Shown: positions 11,469 through 21,825 of the stretch, one piece after another
Position numbering within the stretch: the first letter of the stretch is position 1
Layout of the letters: every line of letters begins with the position of its first letter
NCBI RefSeq assembly: GCF_905171765.1
Contig: NC_053390.1
Span: 309,369,466-309,433,465, forward strand
From: Bufo bufo
Lineage: Eukaryota; Chordata; Amphibia; Anura; Bufonidae
Direction: 5' to 3'
Length of the DNA: 64,000 nucleotides
Made by a program: the position numbers and the translations under genes
Notes under the pieces: model-generated
The model's database searches: none
What the model was told of the DNA's origin: nothing
Seen by the model: the letters and a program-made list of their open reading frames with translations, nothing else

Positions 11469-12184
11469 CCACAGGGGGTTTTCCTCTCCTGAGTGCGGGG
11501 GTGTGACTTTTCGTTGGGAGTGTGCCATGTTCGATGCCCATAGCGATTGGCCTGAGAATAAATTGGAGGCACTGAATAAAAATACAGTCATTTGATGTTA
11601 AATAAATTCTCTCTATTTAACACCCAATTTAAGTGTTTTGTGCACTTCTTTCATAATCTTTGGTTTGGGTGGTATTGCTTGGGAGTGAGCGTCCATTAAA
11701 TATTGCATAGCGACAAAGCCAGATATCCAGTGGTGCGTTTTTAAACCTGTGCAGCAAGAGGATGGAACAGAGATGACAAGCTTTTCAGCGATGACAAATT
11801 TATCAACAAGGAACCCGTGTCATGATAAAGTTGATGTGTAGCACCCTGGCTCATAGAAAAAGCACTAGGTGAGGAGAGAGGAGAGGGTAGGAGAGGTGAC
11901 TGAGGCAGTGAGGGTGGCTGTGGCCCTCAAGGTGCCTGACACTGTGAGCCTGTGGCTTCATTTTCCAGCTAAGTGCATAATCTTCAACCCTGGTAGTTGA
12001 ACGGACATGGACGCTTATTGTGTCCTGACCACATTTCCATGGCCCCGGGTACCGACCTCCCATTCTCTTGTTGCATGGACCTCAGGTACTGGGGGTGTGA
12101 AAGGATGCTAGCTCCAACTCAATAGAGGTCAGTCATGCCGAGAGGACTGCTTCATCTTCCTCCCTGGGGCTTAAAGGGTTTGTG
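11469..12184. other. Unclassified non-coding stretch
   Basis: Apart from a small dyad around 11598-11625 (GTTAAATAAA against TATTTAACAC) I recognise nothing here. Confidence 0.4.
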
Positions 12185-12475
12185 TAGGTGCTATACATTG
12201 ATGAGCTATCCACAGAATAGGTCATCAATATCTGTTTGAAGAGGAGACAGTGCTCCACTGCCCGAGGTCTCGGAAGTGAAGTGTAATCACAAGTACTCGC
12301 TCTATTCAGTTGAATGCCACCACTGCAAAGGAGACGCCGCCGAGTGTAATGAAGAGGAAGCAGCTCTCGCATGGATCGTTACCTCTTCAAAACGCTGATC
12401 AGCTGGGTTGTCAGACCCCCGCCCATCAGATATTGATGACCTGTCCTGAGGATAGGTCATCAATATATTCCTTCT
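12185..12475. repeat. Dispersed repeat with AGGTCATCAATAT termini
   Basis: The left end carries AATAGGTCATCAATATCTG (about 12212) and the right end GATATTGATGACCTGTCCTG followed by GATAGGTCATCAATATA, so the ends form an inverted pair plus a local hairpin. The interior CAGCTGGGTTGTCAGACCCC and CGCTGATCAG are typical of a frequent anuran repeat. No coding capacity; probably a MITE or SINE-like family. Confidence 0.6.
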
Positions 12476-13866
12476 GCACAAACCCTGTAATCTTCTCTTG
12501 GAACTGTAATAAGACCCTAGCAGTCGCTGAGCCCACACCAGAGTTCCTTGTCTCCGGGAACCAGTGGCGCTTTCCCCCCCAATGACCCCGAACGGGTGGG
12601 GATTGGACCATGGAGGGGGACGGTGCATGGGAACGTCTCCTCATAGCAGGGCACATGTTGATTTTTAAAGCAAGCTCAAAGAGGTAAGGTTCTAATTTGC
12701 CATCAGAGGAGGAAATCTGAAATTGCTCCCTTATGGAGCATCAGCAGACGCTGTGTCTAGGGCAGAGTTTTGCAGCCTCGGGTTCCAAACAGAGGTTTTA
12801 CCAATGCCTGGATCTTGGCTCCTAGAGTTTGTGGAAGGAAAAAGCAGGCGGCAGACTGCCGATCCATCCCAGCAAGGGGCCATAAATCCTGGGCCAGAGG
12901 TTTAAAACTGTGTTTAAATGGGTCTTGCAAACATTTAGTAAGCTTACCATGTCAATTAATTTGAAGACCATTGGCCGAGATACCCAACTTTCTGCCTGGC
13001 CCTCAAGGACTCAGTGGTGGGCTTAGTTACCCCACAGTGGGCTTCATATTCCTCCCAGAAGCTCAATCTTCCTTCCTGGGGCTTCATCTCCACCCCATGA
13101 AGTTCACCAGTAATGACAGTAAAATCTGTCATTATGCACAATCCACCTTTCCCCATCCCCATGCCACATTTACATCAGCCAGTTGTGCTCACCCAGGTGC
13201 TTTTGCTCGACAGGCACAACAGCTATACCAAGTGAACTGACATGCAGGCTTTCTCCGACTGCACCCAATCATTCCAAAGGGAACCAGGATCTTTTTCATC
13301 AGCCTCTCAGCGTATTTGACTGGCCAGGTGTAGCATTTATGCCTTTAAAAAGGCCTGAGAGCATTATTATACATATTACATCCCAATTCTGTAGAAATAC
13401 TCACCAACTTCCGATTGCTAGTCATCTTTTAAATGCCCAATTGATAAGGGCCTGTCTAGTAACGTGTTCATATTAGAGGCTTTTGTAGACCCACAAAAAC
13501 CCACACATGGGTGAATTTGTTAGGGCAAGAAGAGTTTCCGGTGAAGAGTCTGCATTTGAAAGGAAATGTGAACACATCATGATCAGATTGAGCAACCGCG
13601 GGTATAATGTCATTCATTTAAGTGGGGCCAAAGAAAGGGCTGCTGCTTGAAGAACCCATGTACACAACAAAAAGATCATCTCAAGATAGATGTGCCTCTA
13701 CATGTGACAAATTTACCATTAGTACACATTTCAGCCATATCTGTAAGGATATTGTGGCAATCATCTGCAAATCCATACTTGTCCTGTGTAAGGATGCTGA
13801 CCTACGTTTCATTTTACAAAAGAAAGTTACGTTTATGTAAAAAAGAGCTGTTACAGAGGGAAACAT
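12476..13866. other. Unclassified non-coding stretch
   Basis: No ORF longer than about 100 codons and no recognised repeat or RNA gene. Composition is unremarkable. Confidence 0.4.
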
Positions 13867-14152
13867 TTAAAGGGGTTGTCCCACAGAAAATATTCTACAG
13901 TTTTCAAACCAGCCCCTGGGTCTGAATACTTATGCATTTATATGTAATTAAAAATTTTGCATAGCCACAGAGTTATTCAATAAAATGTATCTGTGTAGCG
14001 CCACCTGCTGTTTGTTTTTTTTCTTATTTCTTTGACCTGCTCACTGAGATGGCTGCACATGCTCAGTTTCATCCTTCAACTGGCTCCTGAGCTGTGATAG
14101 GGAGAGCATGCACATGCCCCCTTAGCTGCAGCATAAAAGACACTCCCTTTAA
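13867..14152. mobile_element. T2/Kolobok-type MITE, 286 bp
   Basis: Starts TTAAAGGGGTTGTCCCAC (TTAA at 13867-13870) and ends ACACTCCCTTTAA (TTAA ending 14152). TTAA duplications with TTAAAGGRR termini are the hallmark of the T2 family described in Xenopus. The interior includes AATAAAATGTATCTGTGTAG and AGCGCCACCTGCTG. No ORF. Confidence 0.65.
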
Positions 14153-14159
14153 GCTGCCA

Positions 14160-14762
14160 GATTTCATAAGGACAAGAGTGATGTCATTGTACTGTCTAAA
14201 ATTCACTGTAACGGCATCACCCCTGTCCCTGTGCAAAGTACCGCGGCAACGGTCCTCAAGCCCGATTGTATCGTCGACTACAATAGTTTATATGGGAGGA
14301 GTTGATCTCTCTGATCAAGTCCTCAAGCCATATAACGCCATTCGCAAAACCAAGGCATGGTAAAAAAAAGTTGTGGTCTACTTGGTACAGGTAGCCTTGT
14401 ACAACTCTTTTGTGCTGTCCCGGAGCGCTGGCAACAAATTCCTCCAGTTCTATGAGGCAGTCCTCAAGGCCCTGATCTTTTCTGACTGGGAAAGAGCAGG
14501 CCAGAGTACTTTGGAAATTGGAGGTGCCCAGATCGTCCCTGGCCAACACTTTCCAGGTGTGGTCCCCCATACTGGAAAGAAGGGACAGACCCAAAAAAGG
14601 TGTAGAGTGTGTCACATGAGGGGGATAGGGAAGGACACCACCACTCAGTGTGACACGTGCCCCGATCATCCGGGCCTCTGCATTATTGGTTGTTTCAGGG
14701 AGTATCACACTTTCATGGAGTACTACATTTATAAATCCCTTCCCCAATTTAATTCCATTTAG
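14160..14762 (+). pseudogene. piggyBac transposase, C-terminal remnant
   Basis: From about 14166 the translation resembles the end of a PGBD4-type piggyBac transposase (KDKSDVIVLS, then ITPVP). A frameshift near 14288 leads to YMGGVDLSDQ, containing the last catalytic-region aspartates, then YNAIRKTKAW. An in-frame TAA lies at 14361-14363. The frame then continues through FYEAVLKALIFSDW to a Cys-rich C-terminal domain with CRVCHMRG, CDTCPDHPGLC and CFREYHTF (about 14610-14710). piggyBac transposases excise and insert at TTAA. The N-terminal two thirds and both termini are absent, so it is a dead fragment bounded on the left by a T2-type MITE. Confidence 0.9.
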
Positions 14763-14800
14763 CCACTGACAATCGAAAAAAAACTATGGTTCTCAGACTT

Positions 14801-15096
14801 GTTGGTATAAGGTTCCGGAGCGTGTAGTGTGACGTCACAACAGTCCTACGGAAAGATCCAGAGACCAAAAAGCGATCCTACGCGTTTCGAAGCCTATGGG
14901 CTTCTTCATCAGGGATAATTGCTATGTTTGTTCCCTGGGGACCGGGCACCTATTTAATCCAAGGAACAAACATAGCAATTATCCCTGACGAAGAAGCCCG
15001 TAGGCTTAGAAACGCGTAGGATCGCTTTTTGGTCTCTGGATCTTTCCGTAGGACTGTTGTGATGTCACACTACACGCTCCGGAACCTTATACCAAC
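14801..15096. mobile_element. Head-to-head Penelope-like modules forming a palindrome
   Basis: Two 134-bp arms (14801-14934 and 14963-15096) are reverse complements with four mismatches and no gaps, separated by 28 bp. Each arm contains a hammerhead-like core and the segment AAACGCGTAGGATCGC. The sequence outward on the right (15097 to about 15300) continues as one module does (CACGCCAGCCACCGG, CGCTGGACTGGATACC). The arrangement suggests one element inserted into, or copied back over, another. Confidence 0.75.
14884..14912 (-). ncRNA. Hammerhead-like core in left arm of the palindrome
   Basis: On the minus strand: CTGATGA (14906-14912), one extra A, a perfect 6-bp stem GAAGCC/GGCTTC with a CATA loop, then GAAAC (14884-14888). 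The extra A before stem II and the lack of a clear stem III make activity unlikely. The right-arm copy (14985-15013, + strand) has CTGACGA and a broken stem. Confidence 0.45.
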
Positions 15097-15344
15097 ATAG
15101 CTCCTTCGCGCGCACGCCAGCCACCGGCCGGGGCGGCGCACGTGCTTTGAGGTCGAGCAAGAAGCACTGCGAGTTATTCCACTACATCGCTGGACTGGAT
15201 ACCCGCCATACAAATTACCTGACACCAAGTTACTGCCTTACTGGAACACGTAATCGTCTATTAGTAAATCTGAATTTTATATAAACTATCCCCTGTTCTT
15301 TTTCTTTTTCCAGCGCTGGTACCAAAATATCAAATTTTACAATC

Positions 15345-15644
15345 TTTGCCTATTTTTGGAGGTATTACTATGTATTATAGAAGTAGAGAAATTGAAACTT
15401 GGAAATTTACAAATTTTTCAAAATTTTTGGTGAAATTGGTATTTTTTTTATAAATAAAAATGAAATTTTTTGACTCCATTTTACCAGTGTCATGAAGTAC
15501 AATATGTGGCAAAATACAATCTCAGAATGGCCTGGATAAGTAAAAGCGTTTTAAAGTTATTCACACATAAAGTGACACTGGTCAGATTTGCAAAAAATGG
15601 CCTGGTCCTTAAGGTGAAAATGAGCCCGATCCATAAGGGGTTAA
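15345..15644 (+). repeat. 3' end fragment of hairpin-chain TTAA element (family C)
   Basis: Matches 49440-49731 over its length: TATTACTATGTATTATAGAA, CAGTGTCATGAAGTACAATA, AAAGTGACACTGGTCAGATT, and a terminus GGGGTTAA at 15637-15644. It represents only the right end of the family whose left end is at 62912. Confidence 0.7.
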
Positions 15645-15699
15645 AAGACAAAAGAAAGGACCGATTTCCTAAAAAGTCCTAATGATATTTTAACAAACC

Positions 15700-16526
15700 A
15701 CATCTACATAAAGCGGACATTTTCAGCACAGAATTTGACCTGAAATGCAGATTTTTAAGTATTTTTACCATGGAGGTTACTTTTAGGATGCCTGCACATG
15801 GTGCAGATTTTCATGTGGAAAAACGGCAGCGTAATAGAGTACCAGCAAAGTGTATGAGATTAGACAAATCTCAACTACACGTTCTTTTTACCTTAGGTGC
15901 AGAAATTGACCTGATATGTGGATTTCGAAATCTGCGGCATGTCAGGTGTTGCTGCATTTTTCTTGAGTGGATTTCACCCTTTTCAATGGAAGGATGAGAT
16001 CTGCCGGAAATCCACACCAAAAACCACATAACCACACTGTGCGGCTTTGGTGAGGAATCCATGCAGATTTTCTGCACACGAATCTGCACAGTGTGCAGCT
16101 GGCCTAAATGTACAGCAAGGTGTATGAGATTGCACAAACCTCATGTACACTTTGCCGTGCGGATTTAGAAATCTGCAGCATGTCGGCTATATTTGTGGCT
16201 TTGGTGTGGATTTCACTCTTTTCAAAGGAAGGGTAAAATCTGTGGCAGAACTGACCTAATACACACCTAAACCCGCAATTAACACTTGTGGTTTTTGGTG
16301 GGGTTTGGGTTCAAAGACATAAATTTGTGTGGATATTCTGTACGTTCACTTGCACACTTTGCGGATTATGTGCAGTTTTTCCACATGGATGTTTCTGTGG
16401 AAAAAACACTGCATAATACAGTGCCAGCAAAGTGAATGAAATCTGACACATCTCATGTACATTTTGCATATTTTTTCCAAGCAGAAAATGATCTGCCGTT
16501 CCCATTTTGAAATGTACAGCGTCAAT
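15700..16526. repeat. Dispersed repeat, duplicated modules; host of the mariner insertion
   Basis: Related modules recur: GTACCAGCAAAGTGTATGAG near 15840, a TACAGCAAGGTGTATGAG form near 16110 and a GTGCCAGCAAAGTGAATGAA form near 16420, each with GGATTTC...AAATCTGC segments. The same repeat resumes after the mariner (18077 to about 18200, GGGTGAAATCCATGG), so it predates that insertion. Likely an old MITE family present as two or three partial copies. Confidence 0.6.
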
Positions 16527-16528
16527 TA

Positions 16529-18074
16529 CAGGGAGTGCAGAATTATTAGGCAAGTTGTATTTTAGAGGATTATTTTTATTATTGAACAACAACCATGTTC
16601 TCAATGAACCCAAAAAACTCATTAATATCAAAGCTGAATAATTTTGGAAGTAGTTTTTAGTTTGTTTTTAGTTTTAGCTATTTTAGGGGGATATCTGTGT
16701 GTGCAGGTGACTATTACTGTGCATAATTATTAGGCAACTTAACAAAAAACAAATATATACCCATTTCAATTATTTATTTTTACCAGTGAAACCAATATAA
16801 CATCTCAACATTCACAAATATACATTTCTGACATTCAAAAACAAAACAAAAACAAATCAGTGACCAATATAGCCACCTTTCTTTGCAAGGACACTCAAAA
16901 GCCTGCCATCCATGGATTCTGTCAGTGTTTTGATCTGTTCACCATCAACATTGCGTGCAGCAGCAACCACAGCCTCCCAGACACTGTTCAGAGAGGTGTA
17001 CTGTTTTCCCTCCTTGTAAATCTCACATTTGATGATGGACCACAGGTTCTCAATGGGGTTCAGATCAGGTGAACAAGGAGGCCATGTCATTAGATTTTCT
17101 TCTTTTATACCCTTTCTTGCAAGCCACGCTGTGGAGTACTTGGACGCGTGTGATGGAGCACTGTCCTGCATGAAAATCATGCATTTTCTTGAAGGATGCA
17201 GACTTCTTCCTGTACCACTGCTTGAAGAAGGTGTCTTCCAGAAACTGGCAGTAGGACTGGGAGTTGAGCTTGACTCCATCCTCAACCCGAAAAGGCCCCA
17301 CAAGCTCATCTTTGATGATACCAGCCCAAACCAGTACTCCACCTCCACCTTGCTGGCGTCTGAGTCGGACTGGAGCTCTCTGCCCTTTACCAATCCAGCC
17401 ACGGGCCCATCCATCTGGCCCATCAAGACTCACTCTCATTTCATCAGTCCATAAAACCTTAGAGAAATCAGTCTTGAGATATTTCTTGGCCCAGTCTTGA
17501 CGTTTCAGCTTGTGTGTCTTGTTCAGTGGTGGTCGTCTTTCAGCCTTTCTTACCTTGGCCATGTCTCTGAGTATTGCACACCTTGTGCTTTTGGGCACTC
17601 CAGTGATGTTGCAGCTCTGAAATATGGCCAAACTGGTGGCAAGTGGCTTGACTTTTCTCAGTTCATGGGCAGTTATTTTGCGCCTTGGTTTTTCCACACG
17701 CTTCTTGCGACCCTGTTGACTATTTTGAATGAAACGCTTGATTGTTCGATGATCACGCTTCAGAAGCTTTGCAATTTTAAGAGTGCTGCATCCCTCTGCA
17801 AGATATCTCACTATTTTTGACTTTTCTGAGCCTGTCAAGTCCTTCTTTTGACCCATTTTGCCAAAGGAAAGAAAGTTGCCTAATAATTATGCACACCTAA
17901 TATAGGGTGTTGATGTCATTAGACCACACCCCTTCTCATTACAGAGATGCACATCACCTAATATGCTTAATTGGTAGTAGGCTTTCGAGCCTATACAGCT
18001 TGGAGTAAGACAACATGCATAAAGAGGATGATGTGGTCAAAATACTCATTTGCCTAATAATTCTGCACGCAGTG
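16529..18074 (-). mobile_element. Tc1/mariner transposon with IR/DR ends, 1,546 bp
   Basis: Bounded by TA (16527-16528 and 18075-18076). The outer ends are CAGGGAGTGCAGAATTATTA and, inverted, CACTGCGTGCAGAATTATTA. A second pair of related repeats lies inside: GTGCATAATTATTAGGCAA at about 16719 and its inverse at about 17878-17896. Two repeats per end is the IR/DR plan known from Sleeping Beauty-like elements. The single gene is on the minus strand and carries one frameshift. Confidence 0.92.
16857..17856 (-). pseudogene. Tc1/mariner transposase with one frameshift
   Basis: The frame starts at the ATG at 17856 (GQKKDLTGSEKSK). The N-terminal part has a helix-turn-helix-like region (residues about 10-45) and a basic linker (KKRVEKPRRK). 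The first catalytic aspartate is D138 in VLWTDEM. Near 17185-17195 the frame shifts by one; the rest, in the other frame, has the second aspartate in MIFMQDSAPSH and the glutamate in SPDLNPIENLW, with 37 residues between them by my count. It ends at 16857 after KKGGYIGH. About 333 codons in total is normal for the family. Apart from the frameshift all three catalytic residues are kept. Confidence 0.9.
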
Positions 18075-18076
18075 TA

Positions 18077-18337
18077 TGTGTGCTGGTTTTAGTGTGGAAT
18101 TTGCAATGTATAGGGTGAAATCCATGGCAAATCTGCAGTAAAATCCACAAAAAATTTGCATGTAACACATAATTATGCCAGGTTTTCATTGTGGATTTGG
18201 TTCTCTTGAACAGTGTGTCCACCTACATGAAGATTGCATGGAGCAATAAGTCATATGGACAGGGATCATATCCCAACACCAAATAAAAGGAATACAAAAA
18301 TCCAAATCTATTATGGTGGGGGTATCTATGTAGGTAC
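18077..18337. other. Continuation of older repeat and unclassified spacer
   Basis: To about 18200 this continues the repeat interrupted by the mariner. The remainder to the LTR element shows nothing recognisable. Confidence 0.5.
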
Positions 18338-18427
18338 TGTGACACAGTAAAGGGAATTGTATGTGGAGGCAGGTATTTTCCTCCCAGTGTGTGCTGCTAG
18401 ACTAATTAGCAGTCAAGTAAGGTCAAA
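18338..18427 (+). repeat. 5' LTR, truncated (first 90 bp)
   Basis: About 90 bases are nearly identical to the start of the 3' LTR (19532 on), up to GGTCAAAC. The rest of the LTR, the primer binding site and gag are missing, so one deletion removed everything from within the LTR to the protease. Confidence 0.85.
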
Positions 18428-19530
18428 CCTTTGTGTCAGGTGGAGGTGGGAATCACTCCCGTGGTGGCTCTGCTGGACTCAGGGAGTCGGGTGACCCTTG
18501 TGAGGGTTTCCCTGGTGCAACCCACCGAGTTTACGGGACGGAAAGTCGGGGTGCTCAGCATACATGGGGATTTAAAAGAGTACCCCACTGCTCTGGTGTA
18601 GCTAATCACGTGTGCCAGCAAGCAGATCCATGAGGTGGCCGTAACCACCAGCATGCACTATAAAGTGATACTAGGAAGAGACTTTCCATTGTTCCCAGTC
18701 CTGTGGCCGGCCGTTGTACATACTCCAGTAGCGAGGCCTGGCTCAGTCGTGGTGTTAGAACACCAGAAACCCAAGGCGGAGGGGCCCACGGTAGGTCCAG
18801 TGGGTGAGGGGGAGACAATCCCACTGAATAGGATACGTAGGGAGCATAGGAAGATAGCTCAGCCAGCCCAGAATCGGGCCTATAATCGAGCATCTGGGGT
18901 GCGTAACTGTTGCTGGGGAGATCTGGTTTTGGTTTTTGGGCCTCCTGTACAGTAAGTTCCTCACTAGGTGGCAGGGGCCCTACAAAACATCAGAGAAAGT
19001 TGGAGACACAAATTACAAGGTACGCCAGCCAGGTCAGCAAAAGCTGAGGCAGGTCTACCATGTCAATTTACTAAAACCTTGGAAGGTTAGGGAGACCTGT
19101 ACTGAGAACAGTCCGCGGCTGTTCTAGGGGAAGATATTCCGGTCCCTCTGCTACAGGGGAAGCGGCTGCCACAGAAAACATTACTGACAGCTTTTTCCGC
19201 TAAACAGACTCAGGGGGCCAGGGAGTTTGTTAGTCGGAACACAGATGTGTTCTCTGACCTCCCTGAACGCCCTCCGGTAACCCACCGTGATATTGTCACT
19301 GAGCCCCAGGCAAAAGTCTGGTTAAAGCTGTACCGGGTGCCCGTGGCTCGGTGGCAAGCCATCTCTGAAAGAGAGAAAGTCCCGGGTCACCAGATGGCTC
19401 TGATCACTGCAGAACTTTGAGTTCACGGTGGAGAACAGAGCAGGCCGGTTGCAGGGAAACATGGAGGCACTGTCCCGGGTGCACTGTTTATGCATGTGTT
19501 AACCCCCTCAAGGTTGAACAAAGGGGGGGT
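18428..19530 (+). pseudogene. Gmr1-like pol remnants: protease, integrase end, RT start, RNase H end
   Basis: 18450-18715 encodes a retropepsin-like segment with the active-site triplet in ALLDSGSRVTLV and a downstream VILGRDFPLF. A TAG interrupts it at 18599-18601. 18800-19110 resembles an integrase C-terminal region (RWQGPYKTSEKVG, QVYHVNLLKPW). 19215-19375 resembles the leader of a reverse transcriptase (NTDVFSDLPERPP). 19410-19485 resembles the end of RNase H (ENRAGRLQGNMEALSR). All catalytic RT motifs are gone. The frames are broken and no protein could be made. Only the order of pieces is informative. Confidence 0.7.
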
Positions 19531-19531
19531 A

Positions 19532-19987
19532 TGTGACACAGTAAAGGGAATTGTATGTGGAGGCAGGTATTTTCCTCCCAGTGTGTGCTGCTGAACTAAT
19601 TAGCAGTCAGGTAAGGTCAAACACCGGACTGGATCGCAGGTGCCGGTCCGGGTTTTTGTTAACACCTAGCTGCCTTTAAAAGACAGCTGGGTTCATGCAG
19701 AGGGGATCTCTGTATTGGGATCTGAGGCTTGTGCCGGGGAGGAGGGCTGAGACCCTATGTGAGAGGAAACAGACCGACTAAAGCCTGCTGATAGACTCTT
19801 GTTGGCAGAACAGGCCGCATGGTGTGAACTGACACCAATCCTGCAAGGTGACATTTTTGCTTGAAAGTGTTTTTTTTGTTCTGTGAACTTTCTAACGTGT
19901 GAATAAACACTGAACTTTTGGTTTACAAACTGGTTGGTGCCTCTATACTGCGTCCACTTATCCTGTTTACCAGAGCGAATCCCCACA
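19532..19987 (+). repeat. 3' LTR of the Gmr1-like element, 456 bp
   Basis: Begins TGTGACACAG and ends CCCCACA, with the usual TG...CA borders. Contains a possible polyadenylation signal in GTGTGAATAAACACTG (about 19897-19912). Followed by the GTAC duplication. Confidence 0.85.
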
Positions 19988-20034
19988 GTACATAGAAATA
20001 AAATACAGTACATATGAGATTGTAGATATTATAG

Positions 20035-20230
20035 ACATGAGAATGATTGATTGATTGACATAGTGGGAGGGATGGATAGATATAAGAGATAAATAGATAC
20101 AGTACGAGAATGATAGATAGATAGATAGATAGATATGAGATATATAGATAGATAGACAGACATATAGACAGACTGACATAGAGGGATGCATGGATAGATA
20201 TGAGAGATAAATAGTTACAGTATGAGGATA
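20035..20230. repeat. GATA/GACA-type microsatellite, imperfect
   Basis: Runs of GATA with GACA interruptions (clean run about 20112-20135). The end (GACAGACTGACATAGAGG ... AAATAGTTACAGTAT, about 20165-20225) is repeated at 21074-21133 on the other side of the solo LTR. Confidence 0.9.
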
Positions 20231-20970
20231 TGTAACACCCCAGAGTGATGTTACCACTTCTGCACCTTGCTTTTATCTTTTATGGTCTAACCTGTATGTC
20301 ACCTATATATTTATTTCCAGGTCCCTCAACATTGTGCATTTATAATAATGTTATGTAACTGTTCATTTAATGTGCCTGGTTCACCAGCAGATGGCAGCCT
20401 TTCTGGCAGAGCTATCTTAGATCTTGAAGTGAAGTGGGCTATCTTCTGGAGAGAAGTGGGCTAGTCCTACTTCCTGCAAGAAGGGTGGGGACCAATTAGA
20501 GTTAGAATTTAGTTTACCCCCTGCAAGAGGAAGGGTGTGAAGGGGCATGTCTTTGCTGGACGTGCCCACGCCAGCCAGAGCACCTTAAGCTCTGCTGGCA
20601 ATGGAGGCAGAAGCCTAAAGCCTCAGGAGCCAGGAGTAAAGTTTCTTGGCTGACGATAAGAACGACTAAAAAGTGAAGTGCTGCATAAAGAAGAAGCCAA
20701 GTTATCCAGTCAGCTTGTCAGTACAGCAGAGTGAGAGAAGGATAGAGCAGAGTTGAGTTTGCCTGCCAGTTTAATGCTAAATCCTGCTAGAACCAAGACA
20801 AAGCCTGTGAACTGTTTGAAGAAACATTTATTCAAAGTAAAGCTGCCATTAAACTTCATCTGAAGGTCTGGACTCAAGTTCTTTCCAATCCCTTAATTGT
20901 TCCCCCTTTTCATTGCTTCGGAGCCAAAGCCTGGGGTCCAACAGTATCCACGTAGTAGCACCGTGACACA
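20231..20970 (+). mobile_element. Probable solo LTR, 740 bp
   Basis: Begins TGTAACACCCCAGAGTGATG and ends AGCACCGTGACACA, with TG...CA borders and the gene-poor, mixed composition of an LTR. It interrupts the GATA-type repeat. I found no exact target duplication next to it, so the boundaries could be off by a few bases. No coding region. Confidence 0.55.
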
Positions 20971-21059
20971 TAAAGAGACATTTAGGCCGCACTACACCAC
21001 TCTGCTTTTCCTACATCTGGGACGCGTTATAGGAGGGCCCTGGTGGGAGGTGCCCGTTG

Positions 21060-21300
21060 CAGATAGATAGATAGACAGACTGGCATAGAGGTATGGATGG
21101 ATAGATATGAGAGATAAATAGTTACAGTATAATGATAGATATCTTACTTGTATCTTAGTGCTTTTAGTGGTGTGCTGCTACTTTATTTGTATATACATAG
21201 CTCGATAGCATAGCATGGTAGCTTGCACCTGCTATTAACCCTGGAGGTGCTGGTTCATTCTTTGATTATGTAGATAGATAGATAGAAAGAGGTAGATATA
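21060..21300. repeat. GATA-type microsatellite, second part
   Basis: Two GATA-rich tracts (21060-21138 and 21270-21300) separated by about 130 bp of non-repetitive sequence. Confidence 0.85.
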
Positions 21301-21303
21301 GAT

Positions 21304-21825
21304 AGACTCACCACTTGAAGCCTTTGTAGTAACTTAGTGAAACATGTCAGGGACAGCACCAGCAGGTCATCTCTGTGGGGTTAGAAAACAAGTAATTCCA
21401 TCCCAGCATATAGACCCTATCACTGTCAGGTGAGTCCATGTGTGTGGAGTACATCGCCCAGACTGTTTGTCTGTTTGTTATGACACTAGGCTATGTTTAA
21501 CTGTGGATAGGTCAGTATACACTCCATCTACAATATTATCTATATTTTATATGAGGACCTTTGTACCTGTTGGTCCACCCCTGTCCCCCTTTATGCCATT
21601 AGTGCTGAGGACTCACCCCAGAATTTATAAAGATGGCATACATCTGATTGATGAATTTTCGATTATACATGTATTTAATTGGTGTTTAGTGGTCTATTGT
21701 ATGCCGGGATGGTGTTTTTTCTGTCCCTTCTCCCCTTTTTAACGACAATATATGTAACATTTATTATGTAACAATAAAGTATTTTTTCATAGTTGGTTGT
21801 TTAGCGGCTCAAATCTTCTTTTGTT
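21304..21825 (+). mobile_element. Penelope-like module, degenerate
   Basis: Contains CACTTGAAGCC ... TTAGTGAAACATGTC (GAAAC at 21339-21343), the relic of a hammerhead-like core, and an AATAAAGTATTTTTTCATAG motif near the right end, as the other modules in this window do. It lies directly beside a GATA tract. No ORF of note. Confidence 0.45.

Larger units (their letters stand above)
18338..19987 (+). mobile_element. Gmr1-like LTR retrotransposon, internally deleted
   Basis: Both ends begin with the same LTR sequence (TGTGACACAGTAAAGGGAAT at 18338 and 19532) and the whole is flanked by GTAC (18334-18337 and 19988-19991), a 4-bp duplication. Between them are protease, integrase C-terminus, reverse transcriptase N-terminus and RNase H end, in that order, followed by a polypurine tract (AAAGGGGGGGT near 19521) directly before the 3' LTR. 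Integrase upstream of reverse transcriptase is unusual for Ty3/gypsy elements and is the known feature of Gmr1-type elements. At 1.65 kb it is far shorter than a complete element. Confidence 0.75.
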
